Assembly: GCA_031287505.1 (NCBI GenBank)
Contig: JAITSW010000147.1
Coordinates: 1-5,576, forward strand
DNA: 5,576 nucleotides
From: Propionibacteriaceae bacterium
GTDB lineage: Bacteria > Actinomycetota > Actinomycetes > Propionibacteriales > Propionibacteriaceae
Direction: 5' to 3'
The translations under genes were made by a program, and so were the position numbers. The notes under the pieces are model-generated. The model made no database searches and was not told the DNA's origin. It saw only the letters and a program-made list of their open reading frames with translations. Positions 1 through 5,576 of this stretch are shown one piece after another (the first letter of the stretch is position 1; each line of letters begins with the position of its first letter).

Positions 1-2473
1 CGGATTTCACCACAACCTTGCCACCGGTGGCCGGGTCTTCGCCCAATTCCCGACTGGCAGCGGCAGCGCGCGTCCCAGCACCGCGTTTTGGCCCGGCCAT
101 GATCATCTGCGCCTCTTCAAGCGTCACCGTGAAAATCTGGTCTTCCTCGGCAAGCGAACGGGACTCGGAACCCTTCTTCAAATACGGGCCATAACGCCCA
201 TTCTGCGCGGTGATTTCCTCGCCGTCAGCAGCATTCCCCACCACCCGCGGCAAGCTCAGCAGCGCCAAGGCCTGCTCCAACGTCACGGTATCGACGGACA
301 TCGTCTTGAACAAAGACCCGGTGCGCGGCTTGGCACCCTTTGGAGCGTCCGGCGGGAGCACCTCTGTCACATAGGGACCAAAACGTCCGTCTTTGGCGAC
401 AACCGGCAACCCCTCTTCAGTTTTGCCCACCTCACGGTCTTGCACCGCCGGAGTGGCGAGAAGCTCCTTGGCGAAAGCTGTAGTCAACTCGTCGGGCGGT
501 AAATCTGCGGGGACGTTTGCCCTGTCCCCAGCCGAATTCTCGACGTAGGTGCCATACCGGCCCACCCGCACCACAATGTCGTCCCCAATCTCAAAGGTAG
601 ACATCCGGCGGGCGTCGATCTCGCCCAACTCGTTGACCAGCTTGCTCAAACCCTCATGTTTTGCCGCGCTGTCGCCGAAGTAAAAATCATGCAGCACCTG
701 CTTGCGCACCTTTTCACCAGTCTCGATTTCATCGAGTTGCTGCTCCATTTCGGCCGTGAAAGCGTAATCGACCAGATTGGCAAAATGTTCTTCCAACAAC
801 TTGGTGACTGCGAAAGCCAGCCAAGTCGGAACAAGCGCGCGTCCCTTCTTATAGATGTAATCGCGCGAGGTGATGGTGGAAATAATCGAGGCATAGGTGG
901 ACGGCCGTCCGATGGACAGCGATTCCAGGGTTTCAATCAACGACTCTTCGGTGTAGCGTTTTGGAGCCAAGGTCTGATGCGCTGCAGCCTCAACCTTTTC
1001 AACAGTGGCTCCAGCTCCGGCCTGCAGTTGCGGGATGCGGGACTGTTGGTCATCGGCAGCGCCGTCATCCACTGATTCCACGTAGGCGGCCAAGAAGCCG
1101 AGGATGGTGATTGTCCGGCCATTGGCCTGCAAGGTGAAATGGTGATGGCTGCCAGTTTCGCCAGTACTCACATTCACCAGTTGAATCATCTTTTCGGTAG
1201 CCGCATTGACCTTGACCGTCACCGCGTTGCCTTGGGCATCCTTCATCTGGGAGGCCAGCGTGCGCTTCCAGATAAGCTCATATAGCCGAAAATCGTCACC
1301 GCGGAGACCCGTCGCCTGCGGCGTCTGAAACTGGTCTCCTGCCGGACGAATCGCTTCATGCGCTTCTTGGGCATTCTTCACCTTTGCCTGGTAAAGGCGC
1401 GGCTTGGGTGGCAGATAGTCGGCGCCGAAGAGCTGTTCGACTTGGGCGCGGGCGGCGGCAACGGCCGTCGTGGAAAGTGTTACCGAGTCGGTGCGCATGT
1501 AGGTGATGAAGCCGCGTTCATAAAGCCCTTGGGCGACACTCATGGTGCGCTGGGCGGTGAAGCCGAGTTTGCGCCCCGCCTCCTGCTGCAAGGTGGTAGT
1601 GCGGAAAGGAGCGTATGGCGAGCGGCGATAGGCCTTGGCTTCAACCGATTCGACCGAGAAATTGGCACTGGGCAACGCCGCAGCCAGGACTTGCGCCTGG
1701 GCTAGGTCAAGGTGTAGCCGCGAGGCGCTGAGCTTGCCGGCAGTGTCAAAATCCCGACCAGTTGCCAGCCGGAGATCGCCGACATAGGTAAGCGCGGCGG
1801 TGAAAGTTCGCGGGTCGGCATCCGCGCCGGCGTCGAGCTCAACGTCAATACCGGCATACTCGGCGGCCGTGAAAGCCCGGCGTTCGCGCTCGCGGTCTAC
1901 CACAAGGCGAGTAGCGACGGATTGCACCCGGCCGGCCGAGAGCTTTGGCATGACTTTCTTCCAAAGCACCGGGGAAACCTCATACCCGTAGAGGCGGTCC
2001 AAGATGCGGCGAGTCTCTTGGGCATCCACCTTGTCGGTGTTTAGATCGCGCATGTGCTTGGTGGCTTCCGCGATGGCACCCCGGGTGATCTCATGGAAGA
2101 CAAGCCGCTTGACCGGGACTTTGGGCTTGAGCACCTGCAATAGATGCCAGGCAATGGCCTCACCCTCGCGGTCTTCGTCAGTTGCCAGCCAGAGCTCGTC
2201 GGCCCTGGCTAATTTGGCCTTGATGTCTTTGATCACCGACTGCTTGCCCGAAGAGATCACATAAATCGGCTCAAAGTCTTTATCGACGTTCACACCTGTG
2301 CGAGCCCACTTTTCGCCTTTATACTTCGCGGGCACTTCGCCAGCGCTGGTGGGCAGATCGCGAACGTGCCCGGCGCTGGCAGCAATTTCAAAACCCGCTC
2401 CGAGCGCCTGCGCAACCGTGCGCATCTTGGTGGGAGACTCCACCACCACTAGGCAGTGCTTCTCTTGCGACAC
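1..2473 (-). CDS. topA: DNA topoisomerase I (type IA), C-terminus cut by window edge
   Basis: Type IA topoisomerase that relaxes negatively supercoiled DNA through a transient 5'-phosphotyrosine break, acting in the nucleoid. I translated it by hand from the complement: 824 codons are visible and the C-terminal end is missing. The Toprim domain holds VVVESPTK (acidic Glu12) and TDEDREGE (Asp99, Asp101, the metal-binding pair). Core motifs follow in order: LSAGRVQSVATR near residue 180, the active-site motif FITYMRTDS with catalytic Tyr325, AQEAHEAIRP near 370, and IGRPSTYASI near 520. From about residue 640 come the C-terminal repeats typical of actinobacterial TopA (RYGTYVE, RFGPYVTE, RYGPYLKKG). 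Family members usually run about 900-1000 residues, so perhaps 100 or more are outside the window, including any basic tail. The GTG at 2471-2473 is chosen because AGGAG lies 5 nt upstream and an in-frame stop lies further up. The sequence is intact, with no frameshift or missing catalytic residue. Identification is essentially certain. Confidence 0.97.
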   Translation of the reverse strand, partial: MSQEKHCLVVVESPTKMRTVAQALGAGFEIAASAGHVRDLPTSAGEVPAKYKGEKWARTGVNVDKDFEPIYVISSGKQSVIKDIKAKLARADELWLATDEDREGEAIAWHLLQVLKPKVPVKRLVFHEITRGAIAEATKHMRDLNTDKVDAQETRRILDRLYGYEVSPVLWKKVMPKLSAGRVQSVATRLVVDRERERRAFTAAEYAGIDVELDAGADADPRTFTAALTYVGDLRLATGRDFDTAGKLSASRLHLDLAQAQVLAAALPSANFSVESVEAKAYRRSPYAPFRTTTLQQEAGRKLGFTAQRTMSVAQGLYERGFITYMRTDSVTLSTTAVAAARAQVEQLFGADYLPPKPRLYQAKVKNAQEAHEAIRPAGDQFQTPQATGLRGDDFRLYELIWKRTLASQMKDAQGNAVTVKVNAATEKMIQLVNVSTGETGSHHHFTLQANGRTITILGFLAAYVESVDDGAADDQQSRIPQLQAGAGATVEKVEAAAHQTLAPKRYTEESLIETLESLSIGRPSTYASIISTITSRDYIYKKGRALVPTWLAFAVTKLLEEHFANLVDYAFTAEMEQQLDEIETGEKVRKQVLHDFYFGDSAAKHEGLSKLVNELGEIDARRMSTFEIGDDIVVRVGRYGTYVENSAGDRANVPADLPPDELTTAFAKELLATPAVQDREVGKTEEGLPVVAKDGRFGPYVTEVLPPDAPKGAKPRTGSLFKTMSVDTVTLEQALALLSLPRVVGNAADGEEITAQNGRYGPYLKKGSESRSLAEEDQIFTVTLEEAQMIMAGPKRGAGTRAAAASRELGEDPATGGKVVVKS

Positions 2474-2478
2474 TTCAA

Positions 2479-2483
2479 CTCCT
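2479..2483 (-). promoter_or_regulatory. Shine-Dalgarno of topA
   Basis: AGGAG on the minus strand, 5 nt before the GTG at 2473. It decides the start, because no ATG lies nearby in frame and the frame is closed by TAA a short way upstream. Confidence 0.8.
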
Positions 2484-2566
2484 ACTTCGGCTATCCGTCT
2501 AGCACCCGGCCTACCTTATTTCGGAGGCCACGTACCGCATGAACGCTAGCACTTGATTGGAAGTCC

Positions 2567-2596
2567 AGCCTAACTCCACGAAATCAATGATTTCAA
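2567..2596 (-). promoter_or_regulatory. Candidate sigma-70-type promoter for topA
   Basis: On the minus strand TTGAAA (2596-2591) matches the -35 consensus in five of six positions. It is followed after 18 nt by TAGGCT (2572-2567), which fits the loose actinobacterial -10 pattern TAnnnT. Transcription would begin near 2560, leaving a leader of roughly 85-90 nt before the topA GTG. The gene upstream ends at 2631, so the site lies wholly in the intergenic spacer. This is a motif match only; the -10 is degenerate and its fit may be chance. Confidence 0.4.
2580..2594. repeat. 15-bp palindrome (GAAATCA-A-TGATTTC), possible operator
   Basis: The plus strand reads GAAATCA, a single central base, then TGATTTC: a perfect 7+7 inverted repeat. 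The one-base spacer makes it a poor RNA hairpin but a normal shape for a dimeric protein-binding site. It overlaps the candidate -35 hexamer of topA, so a bound protein there could block or modulate transcription. No regulator can be named from the sequence, and a palindrome of this length could arise by chance in an A/T-richer spacer. Confidence 0.4.
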
Positions 2597-2630
2597 AGCA
2601 GCCGTAGGCCAACACCAAAGGACGCTGAAG

Positions 2631-4499
2631 TTAATTGACCGGGCTTTCTCCTAAGATCGCCGAGCCAGACTTGCGTTCACCTTCAGGGGTGATCCAAGTT
2701 ATCCTCGCGCTGTCCCCTGGTTCCAGCACTCTAATGACGGACGCCAGATTGGTAGAGCGTTTGATGGCAGTGCCATTTATCTCAACGATCCGAGAGCCTT
2801 CGGTAAGGCCAATTCTGGCTGCCGGGCCGTCGGGAACCACGGAGGTGATTTCAATGCCTTCGCCGCCTCTGCGGAATTTCTCATCCATCGCCGTGATACC
2901 CAGATAGCCTGCGGGGCCAACTCGGACTGTGCCGGAATCCTTCCCGGCTTCAATCGTTTCGACGATCTCCAGGGCGTCCGCAATCGGAACGGCATAGGTG
3001 GTGTTCTCGGCAGTCGAGCCAGCAGTGGTCATGCCCATGACTTCGTTTTCGGCGTCAAACATCGGACCGCCAGAATCTCCGGGCTCTGCCCCGGCATTCG
3101 TGGCAATAAGGTGCTTGAGAGACTCATACTGCCCATACTGCCCCCAAGGTGATGAGGATTCCACCTTGATGTCGGAGTCGGTATCGGTGACCTTTCCGTC
3201 CGAGCGCTCCAACTGGTTCCTGCCACCGGCGTTACCTACGGCGCTTACCGCATCCCCGACGCGAACCGGGTCTTTATCGATGGCGATGGTCTTGAGGTTT
3301 TTCGCGTCTACCAGCTCAAGCAAGGCCACATCATGATCCTGATCGAATCCAATGACTTTGGCTTTGTAGGTCTTGCCTGTGGCTACCACTTTCGCGGTTA
3401 GATCGACGGTACCGGCTACCACATGGTAATTCGTTAGCACCTTGCCATTAGAGTCGATAACCATGCCGGTGCCGGCAGCTGTTGCGTTGCCAGTGTCGCC
3501 ATTTATCAGCACGATACCTTGAGATTGCGCCGGAGAGGCATCTAGATTGCCGGCGGAATCAGCACTATCGACAGGCTTCTCGACGTCTGGAAACAGCGGC
3601 TCGCCTTGTCCCGGGATTGGGATGTCGGGGAAAAGAGGCTCTTGGGTCCAAGCTGGCTCTTGTGGCTCAGTGCGTATTTGTTCAAAGACGCTTGAGACTA
3701 AGTTGGCCGCCGCCCAGCCACCGCCGCCGGCCAGCAGCGCGAAAGTGAGGATCCCGGCGGTGATCTGTGTTGCCAATTTGCCTCGGCTGGGCTTGGACTT
3801 TGGCGGCACCTGATATGCGTATTGCGGTCGATATTCACCTTGGGGCTGTTGGTAATTGCCGTATTGGCCCATGCTTTGAGCAGCGGGGTTTTGGTAGTAC
3901 GGCTGGTAGGGCGGATACGGCTGGTATGACTGTTGGGGGTAACCCTGGAACGGCTGCTGATAGTAGCCCTGTGGCGGGATCTGTCCCGTCGGGTATTGCT
4001 GTTCCGTCCGGTATTGCTGTTCCGCCGAGTATTCCCGACCTGCCGGATACTCCTGACCTGCTGGGTATTCCTGACCTGCTGGGTATTCCTGACCTGCCGG
4101 ATACTCTTGACCTGCCGGATACTCTTGACCTACCGGATACTCTTGACCTGCCGGATACTCCTGACCTGCCGGATACTCCCGACCTGCTGGGTATTCCTGG
4201 TCAGCTAAGTGTTGCCGGCCGGGAATGGGCGAGAATTGGGCGTAATACTGCTGCGCGTAAAACTGCTGCGTGGACGCATATGGCTGTGCCGGATATGGCT
4301 GCCCCACGGGATAGGCCGGATTTGCCTGGTATTGCAGCGTGGGGTCAAAAGGCGGGCTGTCGGGGGCGAAGACATCAGACAGGTTCGGCTGCGCCATGGC
4401 AGATTGATCTATGGGAGCCTGATTCTCCGGCCCGGCACACAGCGGTTCCCGGTATGGGCTCTCATCTGCAAAAGGCCCACCAATTTCCCTGTCAGCCAC
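2631..4499 (-). CDS. Membrane-anchored S1C (PepA/HtrA-like) serine protease with PDZ domain and repeat-bearing N-terminal tail
   Basis: 622-residue trypsin-like protease, likely for extracytoplasmic protein quality control or processing. Order: a polar tail (1-240) rich in Gln, Tyr and Pro, with a hexapeptide array at about 101-172; one membrane segment (about 243-270); an acidic, proline-rich linker (about 275-325); the protease domain (about 325-515); and a PDZ domain (about 531-616). The catalytic triad is visible: His359 in LTNYHVV, Asp390 in HDVALLEL, Ser476 in GDSGGP. TYAVPI follows, as in HtrA proteins. A cytoplasmic tail and external catalytic domain are inferred from the basic residues (KSKPSRGK) before the membrane segment. 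The domain resembles mycobacterial PepA/PepD more than E. coli DegP, and only one PDZ is present. The GTG start has AGGAGG 4 nt upstream. The gene stands between the Tad-like genes and topA with spacers on both sides, so it is probably its own unit. Its substrate is unknown. Confidence 0.93.
   Translation of the reverse strand: MADREIGGPFADESPYREPLCAGPENQAPIDQSAMAQPNLSDVFAPDSPPFDPTLQYQANPAYPVGQPYPAQPYASTQQFYAQQYYAQFSPIPGRQHLADQEYPAGREYPAGQEYPAGQEYPVGQEYPAGQEYPAGQEYPAGQEYPAGQEYPAGREYSAEQQYRTEQQYPTGQIPPQGYYQQPFQGYPQQSYQPYPPYQPYYQNPAAQSMGQYGNYQQPQGEYRPQYAYQVPPKSKPSRGKLATQITAGILTFALLAGGGGWAAANLVSSVFEQIRTEPQEPAWTQEPLFPDIPIPGQGEPLFPDVEKPVDSADSAGNLDASPAQSQGIVLINGDTGNATAAGTGMVIDSNGKVLTNYHVVAGTVDLTAKVVATGKTYKAKVIGFDQDHDVALLELVDAKNLKTIAIDKDPVRVGDAVSAVGNAGGRNQLERSDGKVTDTDSDIKVESSSPWGQYGQYESLKHLIATNAGAEPGDSGGPMFDAENEVMGMTTAGSTAENTTYAVPIADALEIVETIEAGKDSGTVRVGPAGYLGITAMDEKFRRGGEGIEITSVVPDGPAARIGLTEGSRIVEINGTAIKRSTNLASVIRVLEPGDSARITWITPEGERKSGSAILGESPVN
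3984..4199 (-). repeat. In-frame 18-bp tandem repeat array (QEYPAG hexapeptide), 9 clean + 3 degenerate units
   Basis: Nine consecutive 18-bp units (4199 down to 4038) encode [Q/R]EYP[A/V]G. Three diverged units follow (4037-3984) and encode REYSAE, QQYRTE and QQYPTG. The clean units fall into two DNA types that differ by silent changes: GAG TAT CCG (units 2-6 and 9) and GAA TAC CCA (units 1, 7 and 8). Units 5-6 and 7-8 are identical neighbours, as expected from recent slippage duplication. The array lies in the tail of the protease before its membrane segment. Because each unit is 18 bp, gain or loss of units keeps the reading frame. Confidence 0.95.
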
Positions 4500-4503
4500 T
4501 GTT

Positions 4504-4509
4504 CCTCCT
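4504..4509 (-). promoter_or_regulatory. Strong Shine-Dalgarno of the serine protease gene
   Basis: A full AGGAGG on the minus strand, 4 nt before the GTG at 4499. It is the strongest ribosome-binding site in the window and supports this GTG as the start. Confidence 0.8.
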
Positions 4510-4515
4510 ACATCG

Positions 4516-4546
4516 GTTATCCAGTAGTCACTCTACTGTGCGTCAA
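4516..4546 (-). promoter_or_regulatory. Weak candidate promoter of the protease gene
   Basis: TTGACG (4546-4541) is a good -35 match, and GATAAC (4521-4516) a partial -10 match after a 19-nt spacer. The predicted start would fall near 4509, inside the Shine-Dalgarno and about 10 nt before the GTG, which is unusually short. The -35 may therefore be fortuitous or may pair with a -10 I cannot see. Confidence 0.22.
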
Positions 4547-4583
4547 GTCATCCTTTTGGACGCGGTAGTTCAATAATGACCGG

Positions 4584-4605
4584 CAAAAACAAGCGTTGGC
4601 TTTTC
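4584..4605 (-). terminator. Weak terminator-like hairpin after the TadE-like pair
   Basis: Downstream of the stop at 4652 the minus strand reads AAGC, loop CAAC, GCTT, then G and five T. The arms are flanked by A-run and T-run bases (AAAAGC ... GCTTGTTTTT) that may extend pairing. The GC core is only two pairs, so it would terminate weakly. The plus-strand reading also ends in T residues but has no convergent gene to serve. It sits where the Tad-like transcript would be expected to end. Confidence 0.3.
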
Positions 4606-4651
4606 CCTTTCTGTAGATTTCCTGTGTATGGCTGGCGAAGTAGGCGATACC

Positions 4652-5026
4652 CTATTCGCAGAGCCATCCGGCGTGAGCTGTCTGGCTGACGGGGAAATCA
4701 TTCCCAAAGATAGCCAAGCGCTGCCCAACGGTGACTGAAACCGCAAAATCAAACGCGTCTCCACTGGTAGTGCAATCAATCAACTCAACTTGATTCTCAA
4801 GCGCGACTTCTTTGGCCGCTTGGCAGGGCGGCAGAGCATCCCGTTGCGCATTTGCCGCCGAGAGCGCAACCAGATCTGCAGCCCCGCTAACGTGCGTTCT
4901 CACATTCACCACAGCCCCCATCCACATTGCCAGACCCGCAATCACACACGCTGCTAGCAACGCCGCGACCATCAACACACTGGCAGAGCCCTGCTCGCCA
5001 TAGGGATCCCCGGCTATCTTCTTCAC
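4652..5026 (-). CDS. Rv3654c-family TadE-like protein
   Basis: 124 residues, matching the small actinobacterial family typed by M. tuberculosis Rv3654c ('helicase/secretion neighbourhood TadE-like'). A short polar start (MKKIAGDPYGEQG) leads into one hydrophobic segment (about 14-40), then the family signature of an Ala-rich stretch with AADLVALSAA (49-58). Two cysteines (Cys68 in PPCQAAKEVA, Cys85 in LIDC) resemble the conserved pair of the family and could form an external disulfide; Cys123 near the end is additional. It is probably a pseudopilin-like component of a Tad-type pilus, with the hydrophobic helix in the membrane; its exact role is not established for the family. GTG start at 5026 with AGGA 7 nt upstream. 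That AGGA overlaps the stop codon of the gene before it, and the gap is 9 bp, so the two are very likely co-translated. Confidence 0.85.
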   Translation of the reverse strand: MKKIAGDPYGEQGSASVLMVAALLAACVIAGLAMWMGAVVNVRTHVSGAADLVALSAANAQRDALPPCQAAKEVALENQVELIDCTTSGDAFDFAVSVTVGQRLAIFGNDFPVSQTAHAGWLCE

Positions 5027-5035
5027 CAGCTTTTC

Positions 5036-5419
5036 CTATCCCGACTCAACGCTGACGCTGGACTCGACCTGGATGGGAATTGCCGGCAGCCACCGCGCCC
5101 AAGGCCGAGCCTGCAACTCCACCCGCACCGCTACTCGTTTTCCCGTTCGGTTCACCGTGACCAGCGCCCCAGCCGGCGCGCTCTCTTTTGCCTTTGTCGC
5201 TGCAGCCACATCTCCCCTGGCTTCTTGCCGGGCAACTTCGAAAGCCGTGTTTTGCGAACCCAACAGCAGCATCAACACCGATACCATCCATGCGACAACC
5301 ACCAAAAACAGCGCGGCAAAGAGCGAGGCAAATGCCATTTCGGCAGTGACCATACCCTCTTCGCCCCGCATGGCCTGCAGGTATGACGCTTTGGGGCTGA
5401 TGTATTTGCTTTTCGTCAT
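5036..5419 (-). CDS. TadE-like minor pilin (Rv3655c type)
   Basis: 127 residues from the ATG at 5419, a TadE-family minor pilin of the actinobacterial Tad locus. A basic leader (1-22) ends in RGEEG, followed by M-V-T-A-E and a long hydrophobic helix (about 28-53). Gly22 is the -1 residue and Glu27 the +5 residue of a type IV prepilin site, so cleavage by a TadV/CpaA-type peptidase after Gly22 is expected. The stretch AFEVARQEARGD (59-70) matches the characteristic 'AR..AARGE' segment of the family. The C-terminal part (about 85-127) is a small, probably beta-rich external domain. A TTG four codons upstream (5431) is possible, but GAAGAG lies just before the ATG and nothing comparable precedes the TTG. 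The gene lies between the probable pilin end and the Rv3654c-like gene, matching the order Rv3656c-Rv3655c-Rv3654c. Confidence 0.87.
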   Translation of the reverse strand: MTKSKYISPKASYLQAMRGEEGMVTAEMAFASLFAALFLVVVAWMVSVLMLLLGSQNTAFEVARQEARGDVAAATKAKESAPAGALVTVNRTGKRVAVRVELQARPWARWLPAIPIQVESSVSVESG

Positions 5420-5439
5420 ATTTCTCTTCAATCGGTTCT

Positions 5440-5510
5440 AAAAATGAGCAGTGAGCTGGTGAGAGAGCCGTCAAGAGTCTTCAAAAGCCCTCTCACCAGC
5501 ATCGACTGCT
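5440..5510 (-). terminator. Interrupted stem-loop with U-tract between pilin end and TadE-like gene
   Basis: The minus-strand RNA has an outer stem AGCAGT/ACTGCT (5510-5505 with 5452-5447), a small internal loop (4 and 2 nt), and a perfect 11-bp inner stem GCTGGTGAGAG/CTCTCACCAGC (5500-5490 with 5465-5455). The inner stem can be extended by G-U and G-C pairs. About 2 nt after the outer stem come five U (5444-5440). This fits an intrinsic terminator, though the U-run is short. Since the next gene begins only about 20 nt later in the same direction, partial termination, or protection of the upstream mRNA end, is as likely as a full stop. Confidence 0.6.
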
Positions 5511-5513
5511 TGC

Positions 5514-5576
5514 TCACAGGAGTGGAATCTGACCAGTCACCAGCTGGAAGATCGCCTTGATGATCTCCCAGATCAG
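5514..5576 (-). CDS. C-terminal end of an upstream gene, probably Flp-type/DUF4244 pilin (partial)
   Basis: Twenty sense codons then TGA at 5514-5516, reading LIWEIIKAIFQLVTGQIPLL. The start and most of the gene lie beyond the right edge. The peptide is a short amphipathic-to-hydrophobic helix, as expected at the C-terminus of a small Flp-type pilin, and Rv3656c-type pilin genes precede the TadE-like pair in actinobacteria. The assignment to a pilin rests on this position and on the strong hairpin that follows, not on a recognised motif. The fragment is too short for a family match, and another Tad component is possible. Confidence 0.5.
   Translation of the reverse strand: MIWEIIKAIFQLVTGQIPLL

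Noticed and set aside
1..200. Possible absence of the zinc ribbons seen in E. coli TopA
   Set aside because: Actinobacterial TopA normally lacks them, and the C-terminus is outside the window, so nothing unusual can be claimed.
656..2549. Several open frames of 60-140 codons on the plus strand, plus two minus-strand frames at 646-936 and 937-1122
   Set aside because: All lie in other frames of topA, which reads without interruption and with every family motif. None shows a recognisable domain.
3984..4199. Tandem repeats considered as a CRISPR array or iteron origin
   Set aside because: The 18-bp units abut without spacers, are strictly in frame, and lie inside a clear protein-coding gene.
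3767..4576. Long plus-strand open frame of 269 codons and another at 3933-4208 with Leu/Pro/Asp or Leu/Thr/Cys repeats
   Set aside because: They are antisense to the protease gene. Their length and repeat come from the stop-free 18-bp array read on the opposite strand, and the minus-strand frame has a complete catalytic triad and PDZ domain.
4570..4779. 69-codon minus-strand frame running past the end of the Rv3654c-like gene
   Set aside because: It overlaps the better-supported gene in another frame, has no convincing ribosome-binding site or domain, and its composition looks random.
5046..5474. 142-codon minus-strand frame and a 122-codon plus-strand frame (5073-5441)
   Set aside because: Both overlap the TadE-like gene, which has a prepilin signal and family segments. 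The alternatives look like frame shadows; the 142-codon frame even starts inside the hairpin.

Overview
The window reads as chromosomal DNA from a GC-rich actinomycete (phylum Actinomycetota). The evidence is an actinobacterial-type topoisomerase I with RYGPY-type C-terminal repeats, a PepA/HtrA-style membrane-anchored serine protease with a Q/Y/P-rich N-terminal tail, two TadE-like proteins of the Rv3655c and Rv3654c type, and GTG starts behind AGGAG Shine-Dalgarno sequences. A placement near Actinomycetaceae is only a guess. Every supportable gene is on the minus strand, so transcription runs from high to low coordinates.

Layout, read in the direction of transcription. (1) 5576-5514: last 20 codons of an upstream gene, probably the Flp-type/DUF4244 pilin of a Tad pilus locus. 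(2) 5510-5440: a long interrupted stem-loop ending in a short U-tract, which could be a terminator, an attenuator or an mRNA-stabilising hairpin. (3) 5419-5036: a TadE-like minor pilin with a class III-type prepilin cleavage signal (G/MVTAE). (4) 5026-4652: an Rv3654c-family TadE-like protein, 9 bp downstream and evidently co-translated. (5) 4651-4500: a 152-bp spacer with a weak terminator-like element. (6) 4499-2631: a 622-aa membrane-anchored trypsin-like (S1C) protease with a PDZ domain and a cytoplasmic tail carrying an in-frame 18-bp repeat array (hexapeptide QEYPAG). (7) 2630-2474: a 157-bp spacer with a candidate topA promoter overlapped by a 15-bp palindrome. (8) 2473-1: topA, running off the left edge with 824 codons visible.

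The tad-like tail and topA lie in the same order and orientation as the Rv3656c-Rv3654c ... topA (Rv3646c) neighbourhood of Mycobacterium tuberculosis, as I recall it. The visible difference is that a repeat-tailed surface protease occupies the space between them. The Tad minor pilins and the protease both act at the cell envelope. A functional link between them is speculation from proximity. TopA is housekeeping and relaxes negative supercoils. No gene-free stretch exceeds 300 bases, and I see no RNA genes, CRISPR arrays, insertion sequences or attachment sites.
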